Source: JAVVVD01 sp036652795
GTDB lineage: Bacteria; Bacillota; Clostridia; Christensenellales; CAG-138
Assembly (NCBI GenBank): GCA_036652795.1
Contig: JAVVVD010000005.1
Coordinates: 62,001 to 126,000, forward strand
Direction of reading: 5' to 3'
DNA length: 64,000 nucleotides
Positions 1-8,174 of this stretch are shown piece by piece. Under the pieces are notes generated by a model that was not told the origin of the DNA, did no database searches, and was given only the letters and a program-made list of their open reading frames with translations. Position 1 is the first letter of the stretch, and each line of letters starts with the position of its first letter. The position numbers were made by a program, and so were the translations under genes.

Positions 1-573
1 AATTTCTTGATCGTCGGCGTAGGCGGACAGGGTACGATTCTTTCTAGCGATATCCTCTCTGAAGTCGGCATGGAAATGGGCTATGATGCCAAAAAGTCCG
101 ATATTCTTGGTCTCGCTGTGCGTGGCGGCAGCGTATGCAGCCATGTACGCTGGGGCAAACACGTAGGCTCGCCTATGAGCATGCCCGGTACCATAGATTA
201 CCTGATCGCGTGCGAACCACTTGAGTCGCTGCGTATGCTTGAGTATCTCAAGCCGGACTCCACAATAATATACAATGATTATCGTTTGCCCCCGATGCTG
301 GTCAGCACGGGCAAGGCTGTGTATCCCTCCCATGAGGAGGTTGAAAAATACCTGCACCTTGCCTCAAAAAAGGTTATCAGCTATGATGCCACAACAATAA
401 CACAGCAAATGGGTACCGCCAAGGCAATGAACGTCATGCTGCTTGGCACGCTCTGCGGAGTGTTGGGCATGGATACTGCGGCATGGGAAAAGGTCATTAA
501 GAAATATGTTCCCGCCAAGTATGCAACCCTTAACCTTGATGCCTTTAACGCAGGCAGAGGTATGGCAAAATGA
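1..573 (+). CDS. iorB: Indolepyruvate:ferredoxin oxidoreductase, beta subunit (5' partial)
   Basis: The reading frame is open from the first base of the window, so the true start lies upstream. The visible 190 residues open with a glycine-rich IVGVGGQG segment followed by RGGSVCSHVRWG, the usual hallmark of the gamma/beta domain of 2-oxoacid:ferredoxin oxidoreductases (IorB/KorC family). In the family, IorA and IorB oxidatively decarboxylate aryl pyruvates to aryl-acetyl-CoA while reducing ferredoxin. A matching iorA is expected just before the window. The stop overlaps the next start by four bases (ATGA), so the two genes are translationally coupled. A second iorB lies near 50 kb. The domain assignment is sure; the substrate is inferred. 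Confidence 0.85.
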   Translation, partial: NFLIVGVGGQGTILSSDILSEVGMEMGYDAKKSDILGLAVRGGSVCSHVRWGKHVGSPMSMPGTIDYLIACEPLESLRMLEYLKPDSTIIYNDYRLPPMLVSTGKAVYPSHEEVEKYLHLASKKVISYDATTITQQMGTAKAMNVMLLGTLCGVLGMDTAAWEKVIKKYVPAKYATLNLDAFNAGRGMAK

Positions 574-1286
574 AAATAATGGTAATCAACCCCAATTCAT
601 CTAAGCCTATGACAGAGCATGTCGGCCGCGTACTTGATAAGATCAAGCGCGCTGACACAGAGCTGACTGTGGTATGCCCAGAGGGCGGTCCTCTGGCTAT
701 AGAAAGCGCTTATGACGAAGCGCTGTGCATCCCCCTTGTACTCAAGCTGGTCGAAAAGGCCAACCGCGAGCACTATGATGCCGTTATCCTTGCATGTTTC
801 AGCGATCCCGGTCTGGAAGCTGCCCGTGAAATATCCGATATCCTCGTTACAGGTATTGAAGAGCAGGCGCTGCATGTAGCGGCAATGATGGGTTCCAAGT
901 TCTCCGTGCTTACAATGAACGCTGAGCGCGTTCCTAGTAAGGTACATGATGTTAGCCGCTTTAAGCTGGAGCGCAGCCTTGCATCCGTCCGTCCGCTTGG
1001 CATGAGCGTGGCAGAAGTAGATGCAGAGCCTGAGCGTGCGAAAGAGCGCATAATGAAACTTGCCCGTCAGGCTGCCGAAGAAGACGGTGCAGAAGTTGTT
1101 GTTCTTGGCTGCGCAGGTATGGCCGGCTATGCCGAAGGCATCACCGCCGAGCTTGGTCTTGCCGTCATAGATCCTTCCTCAGTAGCACTAAAGATGACAG
1201 AAGCCCTGGTTGACGCAGGTCTTAAGCCCTCAAAGCGCGGCCAGTATGCAAAGCCCCCTTGTATCCGCCGCAGTTGCTGCGGTTGA
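570..1286 (+). CDS. Asp/Glu/hydantoin racemase family protein
   Basis: This 238-residue protein has the family start MKIMVINPNSS and the two catalytic-type cysteines expected of cofactor-independent racemases: Cys76 in ILACFSDPG and Cys181 in VLGCAGMAGY. Family members racemise hydantoins, aspartate or glutamate, or cleave related diacids. The start overlaps the iorB stop by four bases, which places it in the same transcript and suggests a role in amino-acid or arylpyruvate use, although the substrate cannot be read from sequence. The C-terminus ends in a Cys-rich tail (CIRRSCCG) that is unusual for the family. A terminator follows. Confidence 0.75.
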   Translation: MKIMVINPNSSKPMTEHVGRVLDKIKRADTELTVVCPEGGPLAIESAYDEALCIPLVLKLVEKANREHYDAVILACFSDPGLEAAREISDILVTGIEEQALHVAAMMGSKFSVLTMNAERVPSKVHDVSRFKLERSLASVRPLGMSVAEVDAEPERAKERIMKLARQAAEEDGAEVVVLGCAGMAGYAEGITAELGLAVIDPSSVALKMTEALVDAGLKPSKRGQYAKPPCIRRSCCG

Positions 1287-1348
1287 ACTAATGCTGTTTG
1301 ACCGGTTATATGGCCGGTGAATCGGTGTGAGTGATTTATTATAACGCG

Positions 1349-1388
1349 AAAGGAAGCCGCTTATTATACCTTGATACGGCTTCCTTTT
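1349..1388 (+). terminator. Rho-independent terminator after the racemase gene
   Basis: An inverted repeat AGGAAGCCG / CGGCTTCCT (1351-1359 and 1377-1385) is followed by TTT. It closes the iorB-racemase transcript before the IclR promoter. Confidence 0.8.
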
Positions 1389-1459
1389 GCATAGTGTTAT
1401 TTTGTGTTCATATTAGAGATCTGCGTATATAATTATATTCATCATAAGAAACAATGATT

Positions 1460-1488
1460 TTGACATTGTAGTCAGCAGCACCTATAAT
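1460..1488 (+). promoter_or_regulatory. Sigma-A type promoter of the IclR-family gene
   Basis: A perfect TTGACA -35 box (1460-1465) and a perfect TATAAT -10 box (1483-1488) are separated by 17 bases, about 35 bases upstream of the IclR start codon. Confidence 0.85.
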
Positions 1489-1521
1489 ATTATATGTACT
1501 AATTTATGTAAGGAAACAATT

Positions 1522-2301
1522 ATGAAAACCGTAAGCAATGATAAATCTGAAGTTGCATCTCTGGATAAGGCGATACGCACACTTAAATTTCTTTCCACTG
1601 TAGAAGGTGATGTAACGCTTACCACCCTTGCAGAAAATGTCGACCTGCCAAAATCCACGCTAGTAAGATTATTAAACACGCTCAAAGGCCATGGAATGGT
1701 GCTACAGGACGATGAAACAAAGCGCTACCGCCTTGGCTGGGCACTCATATATATGGGGCAGGCCGCTACTAAATCATTTAATCTCATCAAACTCATCCAT
1801 CCGCATCTTGATCAGCTGTCGCGCGAGACTGGCGAAAGTGCCTCCCTTATCATGCTTCGCAAAAACAAGGTTGTATATGTAGACCAGGTAAGCGGCAACA
1901 ATATGATCCGCGGTGTCCCGCGCATAGGCGCAGAACTGTTCCTTCACGCCTCAGCCTCCGGGAAAGTGCTCTTAAGCCATCTTACAGAAAAGCAGGTAAA
2001 CCAAATCCTTGCAGGATATGCATTTACCAGGTTCACTGACAAAACCATTTGTGACCCTGCCGTATTCCGCGAGGTTCTGTCCCAGACGCACAGCTTAGGA
2101 TATGCGCTGGATGATGAAGAAGGTGAGCTAGGCTGCCGCTGCATCGCAGCGCCGATAACCGATTGGAATGGAAAAATCGTTGCCTCCGTTACTATAACCG
2201 GCCCCACTAGCCGCATAGGATTAGACGATATCCCACGCCTTGCAGACACAGTAGTACGTATAGCAAAGCAGGCTTCGCTTTCGCTTCGCCCCGCACGCTA
2301 A
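1522..2301 (+). CDS. IclR family transcriptional regulator
   Basis: The 259-residue protein has an N-terminal winged helix-turn-helix (about residues 12-75, including LDKAIRTLKFL and LPKSTLVRLLNTL) and a C-terminal IclR effector domain with the typical GELGCRCIAAPI segment near residues 195-210. IclR proteins bind small carboxylic acids and usually control adjacent catabolic genes. It has its own consensus promoter and an AAGGAAAC ribosome site. It faces the convergent LUD-domain gene, so its targets could be that gene and the APC permease or the racemase operon upstream; this cannot be decided here. Confidence 0.9.
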   Translation: MKTVSNDKSEVASLDKAIRTLKFLSTVEGDVTLTTLAENVDLPKSTLVRLLNTLKGHGMVLQDDETKRYRLGWALIYMGQAATKSFNLIKLIHPHLDQLSRETGESASLIMLRKNKVVYVDQVSGNNMIRGVPRIGAELFLHASASGKVLLSHLTEKQVNQILAGYAFTRFTDKTICDPAVFREVLSQTHSLGYALDDEEGELGCRCIAAPITDWNGKIVASVTITGPTSRIGLDDIPRLADTVVRIAKQASLSLRPAR

Positions 2302-2320
2302 CAATACCTTTCATTGCGGC

Positions 2321-2968
2321 TTAAAGCCCCAGCTCATCACCAAGCAATATTACCTTTATACGCCCTGCCGGCTTGCAAAGCCTTGTGGTAACCATATATG
2401 TGCATGCGCACTTTGCCGCTATACAATCGCTGCACATTCCTGTTTCCAGGCAGGGTGTTTTGCTATCCGGAAATCTATTTACGTTGATTGGCGCAACATA
2501 ATTACGCACACGATCCATTGCGGCTTCAATTCCGCTTACAACCTTGTTTATGCCTGCCACCACTATTACGCTCCTTGGCCCATAGCTCATCGCAGCCACG
2601 CGGTTGCCGTTACCATCGATGTTAAACAGCTGACCATCGCGCGTGATGGCGTTGCTGCTCGTTAGATACGTATCGCAAAGCAGCGCCTGACGCATCCGTT
2701 CCATACGCTCATCCGGTGACTTTGCTTCATCCCTGTCAAGATAGCGATAACCGTCCGCCTTTATCCTGGCCTTCAGACCTATCTGTTCTATCGATATAGA
2801 TCCTCCCCACGATACAAGGTCATGTTTGGGTATAAGTTCAAGCGCTTTCTCAAGCGCTTCCTCGCGCTCGGCACAGTAATATGCCTCAAAGTGCCTGCGC
2901 TTAAGCGCCTCAGCTACCAACGGCCCTAGCCTATCGCAGCGCTGATAAAAAGGAACATTCCGATCCAT
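2321..2968 (-). CDS. LUD-domain (DUF162) protein with cysteine-rich C-terminus
   Basis: This 215-residue protein belongs to the LUD family, related to LutB/LutC lactate-utilisation subunits, with the conserved SWGGSISIEQIG and GNGNRVAAMSYGP segments. Near the C-terminus six cysteines cluster (Cys173, 179, 182, 187, 189, 198; PCLETGMCSDC), a pattern seen in stand-alone clostridial LUD proteins that may bind a metal or Fe-S cluster. The biochemical function of these stand-alone forms is not settled. A GGAGG ribosome site precedes the start. The APC permease gene lies upstream on the same strand, about 110 bases away, so the pair may share a transcript. Confidence 0.8.
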   Translation of the reverse strand: MDRNVPFYQRCDRLGPLVAEALKRRHFEAYYCAEREEALEKALELIPKHDLVSWGGSISIEQIGLKARIKADGYRYLDRDEAKSPDERMERMRQALLCDTYLTSSNAITRDGQLFNIDGNGNRVAAMSYGPRSVIVVAGINKVVSGIEAAMDRVRNYVAPINVNRFPDSKTPCLETGMCSDCIAAKCACTYMVTTRLCKPAGRIKVILLGDELGL

Positions 2969-3077
2969 ATTTAATCCTCCTTATATATAGGGATACGCAA
3001 CGCGCGCATAACAATATTTGTTAACAATAAAAGCTCAATTCAACATATGCTATCCTATATGCTCAGCCATGCGCAAG

Positions 3078-4421
3078 CTAAGCTTCTTCATAGCTGCTTT
3101 CTATCGTAACCTGCTTTTTCATGCGAAGCCTTATTGCCGGATATAATGCCGCTATGGCTATATAAATTGCCGCGCCTATTATCTCGCCCTTCGTCAGCTC
3201 TATCACCAGATAGTAGCAGAACAGTGCACTTATGCCCGCGCCCGCAATACATATTGCCATATAAGCCTTGTTGTTTATATGGAACTTAGATTTTGCCCAT
3301 GCGGCCGGTATAACAAAAGGCATACGGATAAGCGCAAGGCAGATTATTGTTTGCAGGCAGTTGCACTGAAAATCCATCAGATTGGCAATATTCCTGATAT
3401 TCAGACCACTGATTATGATGGCGCCAGCCAGAACGTATATAATGAGCAGCACCCAGTGCGGCGTATGATAGCGCTTGTTGCGCGCGCCTAGCACCCTTGG
3501 AAACCAGCCGTCTTCACAGGCCTGTACAATAGGCGCCGTAACCCAGCCGAGCAGTGCATTAAGCGATGAAACCAATGAAAACATTGCACCGAACACCATG
3601 AAAAACAGATACAGCGGATATGGCAACACCTCATAGGCTGTAACCGCAAGCGATTGATTCGCCACATGCGCTATTGGAAAAACGCCGGACGCAACAAAGC
3701 ATACCAATACATATATTACCATAACTATGGCTGAGCTTACCAGTATCGCCCATGGTATATCCCGCGTTGGATTTTTACATTGGCGGCCAAAGTTAACCAT
3801 AGACGCCGAGCCTAATGAGGCAAAACTCATTATTGCAGCAGCGGACATTACGCCACCAAAGCCGTTCAACATCCATCCTGGCTGCTGCATAAATCCAGAT
3901 TTCACGTGGCCTATGCCAAACCCTGCAAACGAAAGCAGCGCCAGCAGTAGCAAGCCTACTATTACGTATTGCACCTTTGCGGCAACCTTTATACCCAAAA
4001 GATTCAGCGCCACCAGTACTGTAAGCACCAACAGTGCGACAAGCCGCATGTTCACGCCCGGTAAAAAGGCTGATACATAGTCTGCAAATGAAAGCGCCGT
4101 CAGCGCAGCACCAAAGAAAAAAGTGATATACAGCACCGCATAAAGACCGCCGAAGTATTTGCCGCCAAACAGAGCCGCCTGTGTGTAAAAGCCGCCATTC
4201 ATACGTATTGTTGATGCAGCAAAGAACTGTGGCATTGAAGATATCAACACCAATACCGAACAAAGCAAAAGCGATATTACTATGGAGCGGCCTGTAACCC
4301 CTATGGCAATACCTGTAAGCGTCATTATGCCGCCGCCTATCACATTCCCCACTGCAAGCGCAAGCAAATTCCCGCGCGTAAGTACCTTTTCCTCCAGTGT
4401 CGATTTACCCATAGAAAACAT
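3078..4421 (-). CDS. APC family amino acid permease
   Basis: This 447-residue protein is hydrophobic throughout, with about 12 predicted membrane spans. It carries the APC-superfamily N-terminal glycine-rich helix break (NVIGGGIMTLTGIAIG, about residues 20-36), where transported amino acids bind in family structures. It is probably an amino acid uniporter or proton symporter in the cytoplasmic membrane; the substrate is unknown. Two start codons are possible (4421 and 4412), and the ribosome site does not decide clearly between them. The neighbouring LUD and IclR genes suggest a catabolic import role. Confidence 0.85.
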   Translation of the reverse strand: MFSMGKSTLEEKVLTRGNLLALAVGNVIGGGIMTLTGIAIGVTGRSIVISLLLCSVLVLISSMPQFFAASTIRMNGGFYTQAALFGGKYFGGLYAVLYITFFFGAALTALSFADYVSAFLPGVNMRLVALLVLTVLVALNLLGIKVAAKVQYVIVGLLLLALLSFAGFGIGHVKSGFMQQPGWMLNGFGGVMSAAAIMSFASLGSASMVNFGRQCKNPTRDIPWAILVSSAIVMVIYVLVCFVASGVFPIAHVANQSLAVTAYEVLPYPLYLFFMVFGAMFSLVSSLNALLGWVTAPIVQACEDGWFPRVLGARNKRYHTPHWVLLIIYVLAGAIIISGLNIRNIANLMDFQCNCLQTIICLALIRMPFVIPAAWAKSKFHINNKAYMAICIAGAGISALFCYYLVIELTKGEIIGAAIYIAIAALYPAIRLRMKKQVTIESSYEEA

Positions 4422-4571
4422 GCCTCATTATGATATTCATAAATTTTACCGATATCCGTTGGGAAGATCTGCGCTATCATAATGTATATACTCTACCTAT
4501 ATATATTTACACCATGTAATTTGTGCGCGCAATGTATCGATTATAGCACAACATATAGTTAAAGGTAAAGC

Positions 4572-4608
4572 AAAAGGCTGTCGCATAATTTATACGCAAC
4601 AGCCTTTT
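4572..4608 (-). terminator. Terminator of the rho-rpmE transcript
   Basis: The hairpin arms AAAAGGCTGT and ACAGCCTTTT flank a loop of about 17 bases, with a T-rich tail on the minus strand. It lies between rpmE and the downstream permease gene. Its symmetry could let it act in both directions. Confidence 0.75.
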
Positions 4609-4671
4609 AAAAACACATTTTTTGTTACACTTTACAGTGTAGATAGCTCCTAGCAGCTATACTGGTAAAAC

Positions 4672-4878
4672 CTATTTGCTCTCGATGTTATAGCGCTTCT
4701 TAAAGCGGTCAACACGTCCACCCGTATCCACCAGCTTCTGATGTCCTGTGTAGAAAGGATGGCACTTTGAACAAATTTCAACCTTGAGCTCGCCCTTAAC
4801 AGAGCCGCTATTGAAAGTTTCACCGCAAGCGCAACGCACTGTGCACTCGCCAAAAGTGGGATGGATATCTTTTTTCAT
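4672..4878 (-). CDS. rpmE: 50S ribosomal protein L31, zinc-binding form
   Basis: The 68-residue protein starts MKKDIHPTF and has the four cysteines of the zinc-containing (C+) L31: CAC around residues 16-18 and CSKC at 37-40, with the typical FYTGHQKLVDTGGRVDRF C-terminal stretch. It is a component of the large ribosomal subunit. A GGAGG site sits upstream, and rho precedes it on the same strand about 145 bases away; this rho-rpmE pairing is common in Firmicutes. Confidence 0.97.
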   Translation of the reverse strand: MKKDIHPTFGECTVRCACGETFNSGSVKGELKVEICSKCHPFYTGHQKLVDTGGRVDRFKKRYNIESK

Positions 4879-5021
4879 ATTTGTCCTCCATAATATCAGC
4901 TTGGCGCAAGGCGATTAGCCGCCTTCCTGCTGCATTGCGGGCAAACACGCCCGAACCCGTGTATTATATCCTATAATCGGCCGCAAATCAATAGCAATTA
5001 TCAAGATATTTGTTGCAAACG

Positions 5022-6851
5022 CTATCTTTCAAAGCTTTTTCCTGCGGAATATCCGCCGCGCTCATATATGCCTATCCAGCCCTTTAGTTTGGCAAGAAAA
5101 TCATCGTTTGTTTCGGTTTTGTCCATCATGCCTATAAGCTGCTCTGTCACATCGCCGCCGTTCCCTGATGAGAGCAACCTGCGGATGCTCATAACGCCTT
5201 CGCGCTCCTCATTTGTAAGCAGCAGTTCATCATGACGCGTACCTGACTTGTATATGTCTATCGCGGGGAATATGCGTTTTTCGGAGAGCTTGCGGTCAAG
5301 ATGTATCTCCATATTACCCGTGCCCTTGAATTCTTCATATACTATATCGTCCATACGGCTTCCGGTTTCAACAAGCGCAGTAGCGATTATAGTAAGGCTG
5401 CCACCATTTTCTATATTTCGGGCTGCGCCAAAAAAGCGCTTTGGCTTATGCAGTGCTCCTGGGTCCATACCACCGGACAATGTCTTGCCTGTAGCTGGTA
5501 TCGTAAGGTTGTAAGCGCGCGCAAGACGGGTTATCGAGTCCATCAGCACCACCACATCCTTGCCCTGCTCCACAAGCCTCATGGCGCGTTCCTGAGCCAT
5601 TTCCGCCACGCGGGTATGATGCTCCGGCAATTCATCAAATGTTGAAAACAGCACCTCGCCCTTTATTGAGCGCTTCATATCAGTGACTTCCTCCGGCCGC
5701 TCATCTATCAGCAGCACGATGAGGTGCATTTCCGGGTAATTCTGAACTATCCCGTTTGCTATGTTCTTTAGCAGCGTGGTCTTGCCGCTCTTTGGCTGAC
5801 TTACTATCATCCCTCGCTGACCCTTGCCTATTGGTGCAATTAGGTCTATAAGCCGTATTGCCATGCTTTGATCGCGTCCGCCGCCCGTGCATTCGAGCGT
5901 TATACGCTCATTGGGATATATTGGTATAAGTTCCTCAAACGGCTTGCGCTGCGTCATAGTCTCAGGGTCTTCACCATTTATCGCTGTTATATATAGCAGT
6001 GCCAGAAAACGCTCTCCTTCTTTGCTTGGGCGCGTTTTGCCTGTAACAAGGTCGCCGGTGCGCAGGCTAAACCGGCGTATTTGCGCTATAGACACATATA
6101 TATCATGGTTGCCCGGCAGATAATTTTCGCTACGCAAAAAGCCATATCCGTCCGGTAGTACCTCAAGCACACCCTCGCATTCGCCGCATTCGCCGCCCTC
6201 AAGCAGCTCTGGCACGGCGGGATTGCTGGTGCCATATTCCTTGTTGTAATAACCCTCCTGACGGTTGCGAAAGCGTGGATTTTCGCTTTCTTCTCCCTCG
6301 TAGGGTGGGGTATATTCAGGTCTAACATAGTTTTGCTGGTAATTTTCCTGTTGGCGATAAGCTGGATTATAGCCTGCCTGATAGCCTGGATTATAGTTGT
6401 TGTTCTGTGGTTGATAGCTCTGATTTTGGTTATATCTTGGCTGATAGCCCTGATTATATCGTTGTTGCGGCTGATAGCCTGTTTGGTTATACGGACGGCG
6501 GTTATTGTTGCTGGTATTGTTAGTATTGTTGTATGCCGGCGCATAGCCGTCTCTGCGGTATGCCGGAGGAGCAGGCCGACGCACCGGTTCCTGTCTTTCG
6601 GCGCCATCGATAGCTGCCATTACCGGCGCTGACTCGGGCGCACGTTCCACCTCTTTAACAGGCGATATGCTCTGGGCTATTTTCTCAGGCGTTTCCTCAA
6701 TAGGCTTTTTAGCCTCCGCCGCTGATCCGCCTTTCATAATTAGCTCGATTAATTCTTCTTTTCGATATTTAGTAACTGATTTTGTGCCTTGCAGCTTTGC
6801 AACCTCGCGCAGATCGGCAAGACTTTTTTCTGACAATTGCTCCCGTGTCAC
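5022..6851 (-). CDS. rho: Transcription termination factor Rho with N/Q/Y-rich insert
   Basis: Rho is the hexameric RNA-dependent ATPase that terminates transcription. I chose the GTG start at 6851 because AGGAG lies 7 bases upstream and the product then begins MTREQLSEKSLADLREVAK, the normal Rho N-terminus; this gives 609 residues. The Rho_N helical domain (about 1-40) is followed by a low-complexity insert (about 97-182) of repeated YNQ/YQP units, then the cold-shock RNA-binding domain (about 215-290) with LPDGYGFLRS, then the ATPase domain with Walker A QPKSGKTT near 353-360 and VLLIDERPEE further on. The insert is far richer in Asn, Gln and Tyr than anything nearby. An in-frame ATG at 6887 is possible but less well supported. 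Confidence 0.96.
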   Translation of the reverse strand: MTREQLSEKSLADLREVAKLQGTKSVTKYRKEELIELIMKGGSAAEAKKPIEETPEKIAQSISPVKEVERAPESAPVMAAIDGAERQEPVRRPAPPAYRRDGYAPAYNNTNNTSNNNRRPYNQTGYQPQQRYNQGYQPRYNQNQSYQPQNNNYNPGYQAGYNPAYRQQENYQQNYVRPEYTPPYEGEESENPRFRNRQEGYYNKEYGTSNPAVPELLEGGECGECEGVLEVLPDGYGFLRSENYLPGNHDIYVSIAQIRRFSLRTGDLVTGKTRPSKEGERFLALLYITAINGEDPETMTQRKPFEELIPIYPNERITLECTGGGRDQSMAIRLIDLIAPIGKGQRGMIVSQPKSGKTTLLKNIANGIVQNYPEMHLIVLLIDERPEEVTDMKRSIKGEVLFSTFDELPEHHTRVAEMAQERAMRLVEQGKDVVVLMDSITRLARAYNLTIPATGKTLSGGMDPGALHKPKRFFGAARNIENGGSLTIIATALVETGSRMDDIVYEEFKGTGNMEIHLDRKLSEKRIFPAIDIYKSGTRHDELLLTNEEREGVMSIRRLLSSGNGGDVTEQLIGMMDKTETNDDFLAKLKGWIGIYERGGYSAGKSFER

Positions 6852-7141
6852 AACAATGCTCCTTTCATGGACGTCAACAGACGCCAAGAGAAAATATAAA
6901 ATTATAGCGAAACTGATTTCACATGACTGGACTCGACAATATAAGTATGCCTTTTTTTATGGGAAGCTAAACCTTTAAATGAACAGCAAAACTATATAAA
7001 CGCGAGATACCTTTATTTACATATTATATTATATCCGGCGCACACTTATGTCAAGGTATCCCTGCCACTTATGTAATAATTCACTGTTTAGTCATAATAC
7101 ACTATTAATGGAATTACCCATTTATTACAGGAGGTATTGAT

Positions 7142-7432
7142 ATGGCTGATCAGCGGCTTATTGAGGCGCAAGCCCGCATACGCTCGCACTCTGTGCACAT
7201 TGATAATAAGGAGCTTATGAGTATAACCGGCGTAAAGGATGTCGACAGCTTCAACGAACAAGAGGTGCTTTTGCTCACCGAGGTTGGCGAGCTGCACATA
7301 GAAGGCGATGGCCTTCATATAACAAAGCTAAATCTGGATGAAGGCCAGGTGATGCTTGAGGGGGAAATAACCGCTATGGAATACACCGAAGCAGAGGAGC
7401 GTGGCTCTCTGTTTAGGCGATTGTTCCGATAA
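7142..7432 (+). CDS. yabP: Sporulation protein YabP
   Basis: The 96-residue protein matches the YabP/YqfC family, with the central ELMSITGVKDVDSFNEQEV and ITAMEYTE segments. In Bacillus subtilis yabP is a mother-cell sporulation gene needed for normal spore coat/cortex assembly. A strong AGGAGGT site lies 6 bases before the ATG. It is followed at once by yabQ and then a divIC-like gene, the conserved Firmicute order. A sigma-E promoter would be expected in 7040-7130, but I could not identify one with confidence. Confidence 0.92.
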   Translation: MADQRLIEAQARIRSHSVHIDNKELMSITGVKDVDSFNEQEVLLLTEVGELHIEGDGLHITKLNLDEGQVMLEGEITAMEYTEAEERGSLFRRLFR

Positions 7433-7433
7433 G

Positions 7434-7730
7434 ATGAGCAATACGCTCAGTGAGCTGCCCGTATTCCTTGGCGCTGTATACGGCGGCATAATAATAGGGA
7501 TATTGTTCGATCTGTTTCGCCTGCTGCATCTACCCGTAAGGGCACGCTGGCTGCACACGGTCATCGACGTGCTTTTTTACGCCGCATCCGGCGCAGCCGC
7601 TTCACTTATGCTGCTAAGGCTTAACGGCGGCGCTCCAAGACTATATATTTTTATAGGGTTTGCCATAGGCATATTCGCCTACCAGCGCACAATTTCTGCG
7701 CTTATACGCGCGGTAATAACAAAAAAATAA
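7434..7730 (+). CDS. yabQ: Spore cortex protein YabQ
   Basis: This 98-residue membrane protein has about three hydrophobic spans and the family-typical GAVYGGIIIGILFDLFRLLH opening. YabQ is required for spore cortex formation in B. subtilis and localises to the membrane around the forespore. I chose the ATG at 7434, one base after the yabP stop, which implies translational coupling; a GTG at 7401 inside yabP would add 11 polar residues that do not resemble the family. It is shorter than B. subtilis YabQ, as is common in Clostridia. Confidence 0.88.
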   Translation: MSNTLSELPVFLGAVYGGIIIGILFDLFRLLHLPVRARWLHTVIDVLFYAASGAAASLMLLRLNGGAPRLYIFIGFAIGIFAYQRTISALIRAVITKK

Positions 7731-7807
7731 CTTGCGCCGATTGCTATTTTGATATATAAGTAATAGTAGTTGTTATATATAGCTGATTTTTATGAGGCAT
7801 ACCCACT

Positions 7808-8107
7808 ATGGCGCAAGAATCAAAAAGAAAGTACCGGTTTAAACCCCGGTTCATAGGCGTAGCTGCAATACTGTGCATATGTGCAGTGTGTGCTGCCCTA
7901 TACTCTCAAGAACAAAAATTCAAAGAAATCAAAGCTCAGGAGCAAACCTTGCAGGAACAAAGACAGGCATTAGAAAATGAAGAACAGCGCCTTGAGTATA
8001 TGATAGAATATGCCCATACTGATGAGTTTCTGCTGCAATATGCGCGCGAAAAGCTTGGCTTTGTCATGCCGGATGACATCAAATTCAATATAGATACTAC
8101 GGATTGA
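7808..8107 (+). CDS. divIC: Septum formation initiator, DivIC/FtsB family
   Basis: The 99-residue protein has a short basic cytoplasmic N-terminus, one membrane span (about residues 16-33), a coiled coil rich in Gln and Glu (about 36-65) and the conserved FtsB/DivIC end AREKLGFVMPDDIKF. In the family this bitopic protein joins FtsL and DivIB in the divisome. Its position after yabP-yabQ matches the usual gene order. A terminator follows. Confidence 0.88.
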   Translation: MAQESKRKYRFKPRFIGVAAILCICAVCAALYSQEQKFKEIKAQEQTLQEQRQALENEEQRLEYMIEYAHTDEFLLQYAREKLGFVMPDDIKFNIDTTD

Positions 8108-8113
8108 GCGTGT

Positions 8114-8140
8114 AGGCGGTAATACCGCCTTTATTTTTTT
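8114..8140 (+). terminator. Rho-independent terminator after divIC
   Basis: A 7-bp stem AGGCGGT / ACCGCCT with a 3-base loop is followed by TTATTTTTTT. Confidence 0.9.
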
Positions 8141-8174
8141 ATTTGATGCTTGTTAGCGAAGGGAGAATTCGATA

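Noticed and set aside
6305..6560. Sequencing or frameshift artefact within rho
   Set aside because: The frame stays open on both sides with correct Rho domains, and the repeats are imperfect, so the segment looks like real coding sequence.
6333..6632. Hydrophobic 99-codon frame opposite rho
   Set aside because: Its hydrophobicity comes from reading the complement of the Asn/Gln/Tyr repeat codons of Rho; there is no ribosome site.
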